The notes beneath the pieces were generated by a model. The model did not search any database. It was not told the origin of the DNA and saw nothing but the letters and a program-made list of their open reading frames with translations. Source: Enterocloster aldenensis (GTDB lineage Bacteria; Bacillota; Clostridia; Lachnospirales; Lachnospiraceae). From it: 64,000 bases of DNA. The DNA lies in NCBI RefSeq assembly GCF_003434055.1, contig NZ_QVEX01000001.1:497824-561823 (forward strand), read 5' to 3'. Shown here piece after piece: positions 17,305 through 27,087 of the stretch. Position 1 is the first letter of the stretch; each line of letters starts with the position of its first letter. Made by a program: the position numbers and the translations under genes.

Positions 17305-18447
17305 ATGAAAATGTTGAATAAAACGAAAATTGTAAGGCTTCCCTTTCTGGGAGATCTGGCGGTGTCATTTGGCCGCACGGTATTCGGAATTGTACTGGGA
17401 TTGATTGCCAGCGCCGTCTTAATCGGAATTTCAGGCGTTAACCCATTTGTTGCTTACGGCGCCCTCATAAGAGGAGCCTTTGGCAATGGTCAGGCCCTGA
17501 GCAATGTCCTTGTCCGCGCGTCGCCTCTTTTGCTTGGCGGTATCGGGGTTTCCCTTGGAATCAAGGCCGGTGTCTGGAATATCGGCATGGAAGGTTATAT
17601 GTACCTGGGAGCCATCGGTGCTTCCCTGGCAGGTGTTTTGGAATTGGGTCTGCCGCCCATTCTTCATATCCTGCTCTGTTTCCTCTGCGCTGCCGCATTC
17701 TCCGCGGTCTGGGGAATAATTCCAGGCTATCTGCGGGCATACAAAGGGGTGAATGAGGTAACCGCAACCATCATGATGAGCTATATTGCTATTTATCTCA
17801 CTAACTGGGTTGTCTCCTGCCTGCCCCTGGTTGCGGAAGTGGGCGCGTTCTATCCCATGAGCAAAAAATTTGCCCCCAGCGCCTTGCTGCCGATCCTGAT
17901 GAAGGGATCCAGCCTTCATCCCGGCCCGTTTATAGCGGTCCTTCTGTGTGTTGTCTTCTATTTTATATTAAATTATACATCCTTCGGCTACCGGACCAGG
18001 ATGCTGGGCGCAAATCCCAATGCCGCCAGGTATGCGGGCATTGATGCGAAAAAGCAGATCATGATTATTATCATGATTGGAGCCATCCTTGGCGGTCTGT
18101 CCGGCGCGGTCGAAGTCATGGGCCTGAAGCGGCGTGTATATATGGAATTTGTAACAGGCGTGGGCTATGAAAGCGTCGCGGTTGCCCTTCTGGCAGGCGG
18201 CAATCCTCTGGGAGTGGTATTTTCCGCGCTGTTCTTCGCCGCACTGAAAGCAGGCGGCGCGACCATGTCCATTGAAACCGGTGTTATTTCATCCATGAAT
18301 TCCATCATTATTGCCATGTGCATGCTGTTCGTGATTGGCGTGGGTGTTGTTGACAGCCGCCGTTTTGCAAAGATTGTGGACAACAGCAAGGATGATGACG
18401 ATACAGAAGGCAGATCCGCGTCTTCTGCCGCAAAGGAGGGGAACTAA
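17305..18447 (+). CDS. BMP-type ABC importer permease 1
   Basis: A 380-residue BPD_transp_2 membrane protein with about nine or ten hydrophobic segments and family motifs GIKAGVWNIGMEGYM and GANPNAARYAGID. It corresponds to NupP/YufP and would form a heterodimeric channel with the next gene. It starts at the base after the ATPase stop and ends in a charged cytoplasmic tail. Confidence 0.88.
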   Translation: MKMLNKTKIVRLPFLGDLAVSFGRTVFGIVLGLIASAVLIGISGVNPFVAYGALIRGAFGNGQALSNVLVRASPLLLGGIGVSLGIKAGVWNIGMEGYMYLGAIGASLAGVLELGLPPILHILLCFLCAAAFSAVWGIIPGYLRAYKGVNEVTATIMMSYIAIYLTNWVVSCLPLVAEVGAFYPMSKKFAPSALLPILMKGSSLHPGPFIAVLLCVVFYFILNYTSFGYRTRMLGANPNAARYAGIDAKKQIMIIIMIGAILGGLSGAVEVMGLKRRVYMEFVTGVGYESVAVALLAGGNPLGVVFSALFFAALKAGGATMSIETGVISSMNSIIIAMCMLFVIGVGVVDSRRFAKIVDNSKDDDDTEGRSASSAAKEGN

Positions 18448-18448
18448 T

Positions 18449-19375
18449 ATGGCAATTGAAATTATTATGGATTGGCTGCAGGCAACCTTGCGGTGGGCGG
18501 CGCCTCTGCTCATCGTTGCGGTTGGAGAGGTATATGCCGAGCGTTCCGGTGTGATTAATATGGGAATCGAGGGCATCATGCTTTTCGGCGCCCTTACCGG
18601 TATTGCCGCTGGCTTTTATTTGGACAGCCTGGTGCTGGCTGTCATTTTTACAATTGTAATCGGGGCTTTTATGGGGCTTATTGTTGCTTTTCTGACGGTT
18701 TCCCGGCGGACGAACCAGGTTGTGACCGGTCTGATGATTAACATGATATCCCTGGGCGCCACGGACGCGCTGTTTTCCCTGATGTCCGAAACAAGGCAGT
18801 CCCGTGTAGCCACCTTCCCAATCATTTTCCCCAAGGGCATGCAAAGCATACCGCTAATCGGTCCCCTGCTGTTTGCGCAGCCGGTAAGCACATGGGTGGC
18901 TCTGATTCTGCCTGTCTTTGCCGCTTACATCCTTTACAAGACACGGTGGGGCTTAAATGTACGGGCCGTTGGCGACAATCCCAAGGCGGCCGCTACAACG
19001 GGCCTGTCGGTTATCAGGCTGAAATACCAAACCGTGATCCTCTCCGGCATATCCGCCGCTTTGGGCGGCTGTGTACTCACATTGGGCGAGGTTGGGTATT
19101 TCTCTGCCGGCGGCATGGCAGCCGGCCGTGGATTTATCGTAATGGCTGCCTGTGTGGTAGGCGGCTGGGATCCCATCCGGACAGCGGTTGTCTGCCTGGC
19201 ATTCGGAGCGGCGGACGCGGCCCAGCTCCGGTTCCAGACCACCGGTTCTGTTATTCCGTATCAGTTCCTGCAGATGCTGCCCTATATCGTTACAATTATC
19301 GCGCTGACCATCATGGTAAAACGTTCCTGCGTTCCAAAGACCTGGGGTTCGGCGTATGACCCAAAGGATGTATAA
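18449..19375 (+). CDS. BMP-type ABC importer permease 2
   Basis: A 308-residue BPD_transp_2 permease (NupQ/YufQ type) with motifs YAERSGVINMGIEGIM and GDNPKAAATTGL. ATG 18449 is chosen because AAAGGAGG precedes it; the longer open frame overlaps permease 1. It completes the BMP importer: binding protein, double ATPase and two permeases. Confidence 0.88.
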   Translation: MAIEIIMDWLQATLRWAAPLLIVAVGEVYAERSGVINMGIEGIMLFGALTGIAAGFYLDSLVLAVIFTIVIGAFMGLIVAFLTVSRRTNQVVTGLMINMISLGATDALFSLMSETRQSRVATFPIIFPKGMQSIPLIGPLLFAQPVSTWVALILPVFAAYILYKTRWGLNVRAVGDNPKAAATTGLSVIRLKYQTVILSGISAALGGCVLTLGEVGYFSAGGMAAGRGFIVMAACVVGGWDPIRTAVVCLAFGAADAAQLRFQTTGSVIPYQFLQMLPYIVTIIALTIMVKRSCVPKTWGSAYDPKDV

Positions 19376-19408
19376 GAAATGTCACATATTCACGAAAGGA
19401 TGGATTTT

Positions 19409-20860
19409 ATGTTGGATCTGATTGTCAAAGGCGGGACTGTTGTTACGGCATCTGAAACATTTAAGGCGGACATCGGCGTGGAAGGTGAAAAAATCTCGTA
19501 TATCGCAGCGGCCGGGAAGCTTGATTACCTGGTAAACAAAAATGCGGATAAAGGAAACATCACCAAAGTGGTTGACGCCCAGGGCCGGTATGTAATGCCC
19601 GGCCTGATTGAACCTCATATGCACGTAATGGCCCCATTTAATAATACCATTGATATCCTTGATTTTTATACTGCCAGCATATGCGCGGCTTTCGGCGGCG
19701 TCACCACGTTTATGGATTTCAGTACCACTACAAAAGAGGTGCCCGTATTACAGGCAGTGGAGGAACGGAAAGCAGAAATGGCTGATTCGGTACTGGATTA
19801 CAGTGTGCATGCCAAATTCATTAACGCAGGGGACAGCCGGGAAGACCTGCAGGGAACCGTTAAAAAACTGGTGGAGGACGGTATACCCACATTCAAGATG
19901 TTTACCATCTACCCCGGTGTCATGATAAACGACGCCGACATCCTCAAAATCATGAAAGCCGCAAAGGAGGAAGGCGCCCTGTGTGGTTTTCACGCTGAGA
20001 GCAATGCCATCGCCGATTTCATGAAACAGAATCTTCTGGATGAAGGCAAGCAGGACTGGGAGTTCTTTAATAAAGCCAAGCCCAATGCATGTGAGGCAGA
20101 AGCGGTGAACCGTATCCTTACATTTTCCGAACTGCTGGATGTTCCGGTATATTTTTACCACCTTTCCACCAAAGAGGCGGTTGAAATGGTCCGCCAGGCC
20201 AAAAAGCGCGGTGTCAAAGTCCTGGCAGAGACCTGCGGCCACTATCTGATGTTAACGGATGAAAAAAATAAAGGCGAAGATGGCATCAACTACCTGATGA
20301 GCCCTCCGCTGCGCAGCGAAGAGGACCGGATTGCCATGTGGGAAGGGCTGAAGGACGGCACCCTCAGCCTGGTTACCTCGGACAACGAGGTATTCTCCCG
20401 GAAGATAAAGGAACAGAATCTTAAGGAGGATGCCCTGACCAATGGAAAAATCCCGGACTTCAGTGTCCCGGTTAACGGTATCCCCGGCCTTGAAGAACGG
20501 TTTGGACTGCTGATGATTGGCGTCAACCACGGCATTATCTCCCTCAACAAGCTAGTCGAAGTGAGCAGCACCAATCCTGCCAAAGTGTTTGGATGTTATC
20601 CTGAAAAGGGCACCCTGGAGGTAGGAAGCGATGCTGATATCATCGTGGTGGATCCGGAAAGGACGGTTCCCTTGGTACGGGGAAACCTCCACTACCCCGC
20701 GGATCTGGATTATGATCTCTATGAAGGCTTTACCTCCAGAGGCTGGCCGGTGTGCACCATCCGCCGCGGTGAAATCCTGATTGAGGACGGCAGGTTCAAG
20801 GGTAAAAGAAAATCCGGCAGGTTTTTAAAATGCAGCCTGAAGCTCCAAAAAGAAGCTTAA
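19409..20860 (+). CDS. Hydantoinase/dihydropyrimidinase-like amidohydrolase
   Basis: The 483-residue metal-dependent cyclic amidohydrolase has metal-binding PHMH (His70 and His72), the Lys in TFKMF expected to be carboxylated, further His in GFHAES and CGHYL, and the catalytic Asp in TSDNEVF. Members open the ring of hydantoins, dihydropyrimidines or allantoin. The motif around the last Asp is SDN rather than the usual SDH, so the preferred substrate may differ from classical D-hydantoinase. Start ATG 19409 follows GAAAGGA; an ATG at 19400 is also in frame. It closes the racemase-transporter operon. No carbamoylase is in the window. Confidence 0.85.
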   Translation: MLDLIVKGGTVVTASETFKADIGVEGEKISYIAAAGKLDYLVNKNADKGNITKVVDAQGRYVMPGLIEPHMHVMAPFNNTIDILDFYTASICAAFGGVTTFMDFSTTTKEVPVLQAVEERKAEMADSVLDYSVHAKFINAGDSREDLQGTVKKLVEDGIPTFKMFTIYPGVMINDADILKIMKAAKEEGALCGFHAESNAIADFMKQNLLDEGKQDWEFFNKAKPNACEAEAVNRILTFSELLDVPVYFYHLSTKEAVEMVRQAKKRGVKVLAETCGHYLMLTDEKNKGEDGINYLMSPPLRSEEDRIAMWEGLKDGTLSLVTSDNEVFSRKIKEQNLKEDALTNGKIPDFSVPVNGIPGLEERFGLLMIGVNHGIISLNKLVEVSSTNPAKVFGCYPEKGTLEVGSDADIIVVDPERTVPLVRGNLHYPADLDYDLYEGFTSRGWPVCTIRRGEILIEDGRFKGKRKSGRFLKCSLKLQKEA

Positions 20861-20889
20861 GCATTTAAAAAAGTCCCCGCCGCATCCGT

Positions 20890-22575
20890 TCACCCTTCCA
20901 GGCATGCCTTCAGCCTGTCCCCTGCATCCCGTATACGCTCTCCATCCCGGCTGTCAAGCGCTGCCTCAAATGCCTGCATCAAGCGTTCAATCCGGCTCCG
21001 CTGTTCCCCCGTACTCTTCTCGTAACACTGTTCCCCCAACAAAAGCAGGAGACGGTTTTCTTCCTGGTCCCTGGGAGGGACTTTCAGATAGGAAAGTTCC
21101 TCCATCCTGGCCTTAATCTGCTCATCCGTCATGGTGTTATGTCTCCCCTTAATAATCTGTTTCTTCACCTTTCCGGTGGAAACCACCTTCACCTCCACTT
21201 CCAGGATTGAATTGATGTCATAGGTATAGGTCACGTCCACTGCCTCCTCCCCTGCCTTGTTCTTCGGCACCTGTATATCCAGGCTTCCCAGCAAAAGGTT
21301 GTTGGCGGTAAGACGGCTCTCCCCCTGGTAAACTTCAATGCGTATCCTGTCCTGGTTATTGCGGATTGTGTAAAACCGTTCCGTGCGGCTGGCGGGAATG
21401 ACCGTATTGCGCTCAATGATAGGGCTGAAATGCCCGGCCTCATAGACGCCCTCCCGGCGCTCCCTCACCACCTCGGTCCCCAGGGTAAAGGCGCATACAT
21501 CAGTCAGGATCATTTCCCTGACTTCCCTGTTCCTGCTTTTCATGGCCCCCTGTATGGCGGCCCCCAATGCCACTGCCTCATCCGGATGCACGGACACATC
21601 CGGGAACTTATGGAACAGCTTCACCACAAAATCCTTTATCACCGGCATGCGCGTGGCCCCGCCCACCAACACTACCTGGTCAATGTCCTGCAGCTTCAGA
21701 TGTGAATCCGCAATGCTCTTCTGGATAGGTCTGCGTATGCGCTCCAGCAGCGGCAGGCAGAGTTCTGCATATTCCCCAGGATTCAAGGACAGGTCTTTTT
21801 CTTCTCCCTTTATCCTGCAGCGCATCCTTACCGTCCCATCCAGGCTGAACCGTTTCTTGGAATTCTCCGCCGCCTCATGGACAGCCGCCCGCTCCTCCCA
21901 TTCCAGACCATCCTCATCCAGCCCGTTTTTATCGTAAAACTCCTGCTCCAATACCCTGGTAAAATCCTCGCCCCCAAGATAGTTATCCCCGGCCACGGCC
22001 CGCACCTCCAGGATGGGTCCGCATAGTTCCAGGATGGATACGTCAAATGTACCTCCGCCCAGGTCAAATACCAGGAATCTTGTGTTCTCTGTTTTATCGT
22101 ACAGGCCGTATGTGATGGCGGCGGCAGTGGGTTCGCTGATAATCCGCTCCACCTTAAGCCCGGCCAGTTCTCCTGCCAGTCTCGTGGCCCTTCTGCGCTT
22201 ATCGTCAAAATACGCGGGCACGCTTATGACCGCCTCATGGACCTGACTGCCCAAAAAAGCCTCCGCATCCTCCTTCAGGGAACGCAGGACCATGGCGGAC
22301 AGGTCTTCGGGCCGGAATTTGTGACCGCCCAGGTCATACTGCCGCTCACTTCCCATAAAGCGTTTAAATACCTCCGCCATGCGCTCCGGATGAAGGCGGC
22401 CGTATTCCCGGGCAGTCTCCCCCACCAGTATCTGCGCCTTTTCATCCACCGCCACCACGGACGGGGTCAGGTTCTTCCTCAGGCGGTTAGGGATGATGCA
22501 CGCCCGGCCATCCTGAAAGCAGGCGGCCAGGCTGTTGGTTGTCCCCAGGTCAATTCCGATTATCATTGTATTCAT
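20890..22575 (-). CDS. Hsp70 family chaperone (HscC-like)
   Basis: A 561-residue Hsp70 with phosphate-binding IGIDLGTTNSLA, VFDLGGGTFDVS and ATP-site VGGATRMP motifs and a beta substrate-binding domain (about 370-480). The C-terminal lid is short, so the protein is about 70 residues shorter than DnaK, as in HscC. Its start overlaps the stop of the J-domain/TPR gene by four bases (ATGA), so the two are co-translated. There is no grpE or dnaJ beside it. It probably serves as a specialised chaperone with that J-protein. ATG 22566 is an alternative start. Confidence 0.88.
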   Translation of the reverse strand: MNTMIIGIDLGTTNSLAACFQDGRACIIPNRLRKNLTPSVVAVDEKAQILVGETAREYGRLHPERMAEVFKRFMGSERQYDLGGHKFRPEDLSAMVLRSLKEDAEAFLGSQVHEAVISVPAYFDDKRRRATRLAGELAGLKVERIISEPTAAAITYGLYDKTENTRFLVFDLGGGTFDVSILELCGPILEVRAVAGDNYLGGEDFTRVLEQEFYDKNGLDEDGLEWEERAAVHEAAENSKKRFSLDGTVRMRCRIKGEEKDLSLNPGEYAELCLPLLERIRRPIQKSIADSHLKLQDIDQVVLVGGATRMPVIKDFVVKLFHKFPDVSVHPDEAVALGAAIQGAMKSRNREVREMILTDVCAFTLGTEVVRERREGVYEAGHFSPIIERNTVIPASRTERFYTIRNNQDRIRIEVYQGESRLTANNLLLGSLDIQVPKNKAGEEAVDVTYTYDINSILEVEVKVVSTGKVKKQIIKGRHNTMTDEQIKARMEELSYLKVPPRDQEENRLLLLLGEQCYEKSTGEQRSRIERLMQAFEAALDSRDGERIRDAGDRLKACLEG

Positions 22576-25500
22576 GTCTCCTTTTCCAGCATCTTAACAG
22601 CCATCCGGGCATCTTTGTTGCATCCCAGCCAGATTACCTGGTCGGCCCTTAAAAATGCCTCCAGCGCCTCATCCTTCTTATGGTCCAGCATAAGCAGGAA
22701 TCCTCTGGCTTCCATCAGTTCCGTACATCCATCCTCATCGCACCACCAGCACATGCCCCGTTCCCTGTCCATCAGGCGGAAATATTCCCGGGCAGCCTCA
22801 AAACGTCCTGTAAAGTAAGACCAGCAGAACAGATTATAAAGCACCTGCCTGGACTCCGTGCTGGGCCTGGTCAGCAGTTCTTCCACGGAAAGGCCCAGGT
22901 CGGAACACTCCGTATAGTCCGACTCAAGCCTGGTCCTGTATAAATCCCCGAATTTCCTTGCCTGTTCCAGGTCATTCCTCCAGTAATGGGTCCGAATGAG
23001 CATCTTGGTCAGGCTCCGGTAATATCCGTATTTCTTCATCTGGCTGGCTATTTCATAGGCCTTTTTAAGATATTCCAGTGCCTTATCCAGATTGCCAAGA
23101 TAATACCATGCCTCCCCCACATTCTGGCACACCAGGGCCCGGCCTTCTTTGTCCCCTGTCCTATCTGCCAGGGCCTCCAATGCAATGCCCTCTGCCTCAC
23201 GGCATTTATCCCAGATTTCCCTTCCAGGGTCTTTCCGGAATTTCAGCCAGATATTTAGTATGGCTTCAATCCGCTTACCTTCTGTCTCCCAATCACTGCA
23301 GCATCTTTTATCCAGGTCCCTGCTTCCATATTGCTGCTTTATCCAGCCAAGGGCATTGTCATGGCGGCCGGCCTCCGCTTCCAGGTTCATCAGGCTTTCC
23401 AGGCATTTTTCCCGGCCGTCCGGCGTAAGGTTCCTGCCCAGGGCTTCTGTAAAATATGCAATCCCCTGGTCAAACTGCTTTCTTCTCAGAAAGCACTGGA
23501 ATACCCGCTTAAAGCATTCCTCTTCATCCGCCCCGAACTGGTCGCCGGCATCCAGGCTTTTCCCGCAGCATTCAATGGATTCCTCATACCTGCCCAGGAC
23601 CCGGAGGATTTTTCCCTTTAAAAGCCACATGCCGCTGTCCCCGTCCATTTCAATGCCCTGTTCAATCTCCTTGAGGGCCTTGTCATATTCCTTCATGTGC
23701 AGGTAGATATCTGCGCGCCGCCGGAAGTTTTCTGCCCCAGGGCCGAACTTTTCTTCCAGCAGGTTGGTGTAATACAAGGCTTTGTCACCATATTCCTTCT
23801 GAAGGGTCCTGGTGTATTTCTGCTTGTAAAGCACGCTGAGCCTCCAATAGCAGTTGGAGGATTCCGGATTCTTCTGAAGCGCCTTATCATAGTATCCGAT
23901 GGCCTTATTCCATTCCCTGAACCGTTCATGGCACCTGGCAATATAATAATACAGCCTCTCGTAATCCATTCCCTGCTTCTCGCACTGTTTTAAATGCAGG
24001 TACGCCTGTTTCGGCCGGTTCCCATATTCAATCCAGTATCTTCCCAGTGCATATCTGGCTGACAGCGATTCCCTGAGCCTCAGCGAGATTTCCGCATACC
24101 TGCAGTCCAGTCCCAGTTTTTTATATTTATTGAACGGATTGCCGCTGTCATTTAGGAATGCCCTCTTCAGATACGCCTCTGCCAATATCTCCCGGGGCTC
24201 CTTGTTCTGTTCCAGGTGCCGGATTACCGCTGCCGCGTACTTATCCGCCCGGCGCCAGTCCTCTGCGTCCTTTGCCAGCCGGTCCAGCACCCCGATCCGC
24301 TCTACCAGCAGCTCACTGCTGTTTACCCCTGCCCGGCCCGCATCGTCAATGACCCTCAGGGCATTTTCATATTTCCCGTATGCTTTAAACACCCTTACTG
24401 CCCTTATGTATATCTCCGGATGTCCGTCATATATCTCCCTGGCACGCAGGAAGGCGTCCACCACCTCCTGGTCCTTGCCCAGCTGCTCGCAAGCCTCCTG
24501 AAGATAGAAGATGGCCCAGTAGACATCCTCGTCCAGCCGGAGGATTTCCCTGCACTGTTTTTCCATTTCCCGGTAATCCTGTCTGTCCCGCAGGACCATG
24601 ACCTTGTACAACCTGTAGTCCACATTGTCCGGATCCAGCAAAACAGCCTGATTGTGGGCAGCCAGCGCCCGGTCTGAAAAGGTCCCTGCCTGCTCCTGGC
24701 TTTTTCCTTCCCGCCTTATCTCCTGATGATAGAGGTCACGCCATACGCGGCCTTCCACGTGATAACTCCCGGCCAGGCCCGCTCCCTGTCCGCCATCCTC
24801 CTCTTTCAGGCACCTGCGCCACAGCCCTATCTCCTCAAGGGCCTCCCCGCACTTGCCGTCCAGCATATGAAGCATGGCCATCTGCTCATGAAAATCCGGC
24901 GTGTCCAGCATGCATTCCGGATGTAATCCAAAAAACTGCCTTCCCTCCCCGCCCTTCCCTGAATGGACAAAGCAGCGGGCAAGAAGCAGCGCCTCCTCTG
25001 GGGCTGGTCCGTCTGTTTTGGATGTGTAAAGCCGGATTATCTCCTGGTCCGCCTTTTCCAAAAGCCCGCGCACCTCCTGGGTCTGCTTAAGCTTCCCTGC
25101 ATTCCACCCATGTTCCCGGGCATTTTCCCAGTGCCCCTCCTCTGCCTCCAGCCTGGCCAGGCCCATAAGGGCTTCGTAAGCCCCATCGGACGTCTTCCTC
25201 TTCCCGCACAGATAGGCGGCATACAGCCCTCTGGCCTCCGTACGGCATCCGCAGCTTATGAGGATGGAAACAACCGGCATATAAACCTCTTCATCCTCCC
25301 GGTTTTCCATGAGCAGGGAACGGGCCATCCGGGCAGCCTCCTCTGTCTTCCCTGTCAGGGCCAGATATCCGGCCTGTTCCACGCCATACCATGGATGGGT
25401 TATGCCCAATGACGCCATCTGCAAAAGCGCACTGCCTCTTTCCTCCAGTTCCTCCGGGGTGCCTGGCTTGTCCTGATTGCGTAGTGTAAAAAGAGCACTG

Positions 25501-26075
25501 ATGAAACGGTCATAGTCAGCCTCAGTGTCTCCTTGCAGCTTGTCCATGGGAAATTCCCGGCTTTCGTCCGTCTCCAGCCGCTCCAGCATAAAGTCCACGA
25601 ACCCCTCCGGCAGATGTTCTTTAAACTCATGCTCATTCCTTTCAATGTGAAAGGTCCTGTCCAATATCTTCCATATTTTTACAGGCAGTCTGAAATGCTC
25701 TGACAGATATGAGAACATGGCCCATTTGGCAGTTTCCCCGCTGTCCACGCTCCCAAGCACCGGCTCCCTTAAAAGGCTGTCCCATTCCGCAGGGTCCAGA
25801 CGCCTGGGCAGGCTGGTATAAATGTCTGCCAGCTGTCTCAGGAAAACCCCTTCCGGCCCGCTCTCCTCCATCCACTCTGCCCTTTGTATTTCCTCATTGG
25901 CAGGTGTCCTGGCATACTCAACCGCTTCCTCATAGGCCCGCCTCAGCCGTTTAAAGCCCTCTGCATCATCCTCCGGATTAGCGGCCAGCAGAAGCTTACG
26001 GTAGGCTGCCCGGATTTCATCCTCATCCCTTGTCTCTTCAATTCCCAAAATCCCGAATATCTCATCTACGTTCAA
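22572..26075 (-). CDS. J-domain protein with long TPR array (1167 aa)
   Basis: The start was set at TTG 26075, six bases after AAGGAGGA; a longer open frame upstream has no signal. Residues 1-55 form a J-domain-like helix hairpin (MNVDEIFGILGIEE...), but the HPD tripeptide that stimulates Hsp70 is replaced by NPE (AANPEDDAEGF). The remaining 1100 residues are an almost continuous array of TPR-like helical pairs, clearest at about 640-900 (AIGYYDKALQKNPESSNCYW). Such an array would hold client proteins. Coupling to the Hsp70 gene implies a dedicated pair. Clients are unknown. Confidence 0.8.
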   Translation of the reverse strand: MNVDEIFGILGIEETRDEDEIRAAYRKLLLAANPEDDAEGFKRLRRAYEEAVEYARTPANEEIQRAEWMEESGPEGVFLRQLADIYTSLPRRLDPAEWDSLLREPVLGSVDSGETAKWAMFSYLSEHFRLPVKIWKILDRTFHIERNEHEFKEHLPEGFVDFMLERLETDESREFPMDKLQGDTEADYDRFISALFTLRNQDKPGTPEELEERGSALLQMASLGITHPWYGVEQAGYLALTGKTEEAARMARSLLMENREDEEVYMPVVSILISCGCRTEARGLYAAYLCGKRKTSDGAYEALMGLARLEAEEGHWENAREHGWNAGKLKQTQEVRGLLEKADQEIIRLYTSKTDGPAPEEALLLARCFVHSGKGGEGRQFFGLHPECMLDTPDFHEQMAMLHMLDGKCGEALEEIGLWRRCLKEEDGGQGAGLAGSYHVEGRVWRDLYHQEIRREGKSQEQAGTFSDRALAAHNQAVLLDPDNVDYRLYKVMVLRDRQDYREMEKQCREILRLDEDVYWAIFYLQEACEQLGKDQEVVDAFLRAREIYDGHPEIYIRAVRVFKAYGKYENALRVIDDAGRAGVNSSELLVERIGVLDRLAKDAEDWRRADKYAAAVIRHLEQNKEPREILAEAYLKRAFLNDSGNPFNKYKKLGLDCRYAEISLRLRESLSARYALGRYWIEYGNRPKQAYLHLKQCEKQGMDYERLYYYIARCHERFREWNKAIGYYDKALQKNPESSNCYWRLSVLYKQKYTRTLQKEYGDKALYYTNLLEEKFGPGAENFRRRADIYLHMKEYDKALKEIEQGIEMDGDSGMWLLKGKILRVLGRYEESIECCGKSLDAGDQFGADEEECFKRVFQCFLRRKQFDQGIAYFTEALGRNLTPDGREKCLESLMNLEAEAGRHDNALGWIKQQYGSRDLDKRCCSDWETEGKRIEAILNIWLKFRKDPGREIWDKCREAEGIALEALADRTGDKEGRALVCQNVGEAWYYLGNLDKALEYLKKAYEIASQMKKYGYYRSLTKMLIRTHYWRNDLEQARKFGDLYRTRLESDYTECSDLGLSVEELLTRPSTESRQVLYNLFCWSYFTGRFEAAREYFRLMDRERGMCWWCDEDGCTELMEARGFLLMLDHKKDEALEAFLRADQVIWLGCNKDARMAVKMLEKET

Positions 26076-26230
26076 GCTGCTCCTCCTTATGGTTTCCCCT
26101 GATATTGTACTCCTTAAAATTATAACTGAGTTTTCCGGTATCTGCAAGATATCATGAACCCATGGACGGCAGCCGTTTTCCCAGACAGCGCATTTCCCGG
26201 GCAGCGCATTTCCCGGACAGACTCCAACAG
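26076..26230. other. Short gap with a small tandem repeat
   Basis: Between the J-protein start and the cotJ terminator. It contains two copies of CAGCGCATTTCCCGG (about 26186-26217). No gene seen. Confidence 0.5.
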
Positions 26231-26275
26231 AAAAATGGGGATGCCCCAAGACCCCCCGGTCTTCTGCATCCCCAT
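26231..26275 (-). terminator. Rho-independent terminator of the cotJ operon
   Basis: On the minus strand ATGGGGATGC and GCATCCCCAT (26235-26244 and 26266-26275 on plus) pair and are followed by TTTTTCTG. It lies just past the cotJC stop. Confidence 0.8.
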
Positions 26276-26300
26276 CTTCCCCTGGTCCGATATCTATCCC

Positions 26301-26511
26301 TTACTGCTGGCAGGGATCGGTATGCATATCAAACTCAGGGTTAAACGCATAGAAATTCCGGCTGTCCAGTTTATCCTGGGTAATCCTCAGGCACTCGCCA
26401 AACCGCTGGTAATGGACCACTTCCCTCGCCCGTAAGAACTTAATCGGCTCGCATACATCATAGTCCTTGACAACCCGAAGGATGTTGTCATAGGTGCTCC
26501 TGGCCTTCTGT
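26301..26511 (-). pseudogene. cotJC: cotJC 3' part, cut off by ICE insertion
   Basis: The minus strand reads EQKARSTYDNILRVVKDYDV..., then FLRAREVVHYQRFGE and ends NFYAFNPEFDMHTDPCQQ: the C-terminal third of a manganese-catalase-type spore coat protein, CotJC. It has no start and cannot be made from its own promoter. Joined to 47893-48299 across the ICE it restores 206 in-frame codons including the stop. The HYQRFGE segment would supply metal ligands of the di-manganese site, so the separated N-terminal part should be inactive. Confidence 0.9.
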
Positions 26512-26540
26512 TCTGGGGCGACCTTGTAAGTACAACATAT
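26512..26540 (+). repeat. ICE left end: TC crossover and terminal inverted repeat
   Basis: After TC the sequence TGGGGCGACCTTGTAAGTAC... matches the reverse complement of the right end at 19 of 27 positions, with the best block TAAGT-CAACATA. It is likely a recombinase-binding half of attL. Confidence 0.75.
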
Positions 26541-26751
26541 ACAAAAATATAGAGGGTAAAGCAGATATTCCGCCTTTCCAGTGTATCAATTCAGACGTTC
26601 AGAAATGAGCGTCTATTTTTTTACCCTAAAGCCAGAAAGGATGTGATACCACGAAAAAATCACCACCGCCGGAGCGTTCCCCTCCGGCTTCCAGACCGGA
26701 ACCCGAAACCAACCATCAAACACAACATTCAGAAAGGACAGGTACATCTAT
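26541..26751. other. ICE left non-coding region with terminator
   Basis: No gene. A terminator-like hairpin AGACG...CGTCT followed by A and seven T (26593-26622) lies upstream of orf23 and may shield the conjugation operon from host transcription. In Tn916 the corresponding region precedes orf24/orf23. Confidence 0.55.
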
Positions 26752-27066
26752 ATGGAATTAAAATTCGTTATCCCCAACATGGAAAAGACATTCGGCAACT
26801 TGGAGTTTGCCGGAGAAGACAAAACAGAACAAAGAAGAATCAACGGACGCATGGCGGTACTCTCTCGCAGCTTCAACCTGTATTCGGACGTACAGAGGGC
26901 GGATGATATTGTGGTTATCCTCCCTGCCGAAGCCGGAGAGAAGCATTTTGACTTTGAGGAACGTGTGAAACTCATCAATCCCCGTATCACCGCAGAGGGC
27001 TATAAAATCGGCACAAGGGGCTTTACCAACTACATTTTACACGCTGATGATATGGTAAAAGCGTAA
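26752..27066 (+). CDS. YdcP family protein (DUF961), Tn916 Orf23-like
   Basis: The 104-residue protein matches the DUF961/YdcP pattern (LKFVIPNMEKTFGNLEF..., ARADDIVVILP-type strand). YdcP proteins of ICEBs1 and Tn916 are needed for conjugation or replication of the excised element, probably as helper proteins at the origin. GAAAGGACA precedes the ATG. It is the first gene of the transfer operon, followed by a paralogue. Confidence 0.85.
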   Translation: MELKFVIPNMEKTFGNLEFAGEDKTEQRRINGRMAVLSRSFNLYSDVQRADDIVVILPAEAGEKHFDFEERVKLINPRITAEGYKIGTRGFTNYILHADDMVKA

Positions 27067-27087
27067 GGAAAAGGAGGACATCAGACT

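Noticed and set aside
26643..26906. An 87-codon frame at the left end of the ICE
   Set aside because: It overlaps orf23 in another frame and has no start signal.
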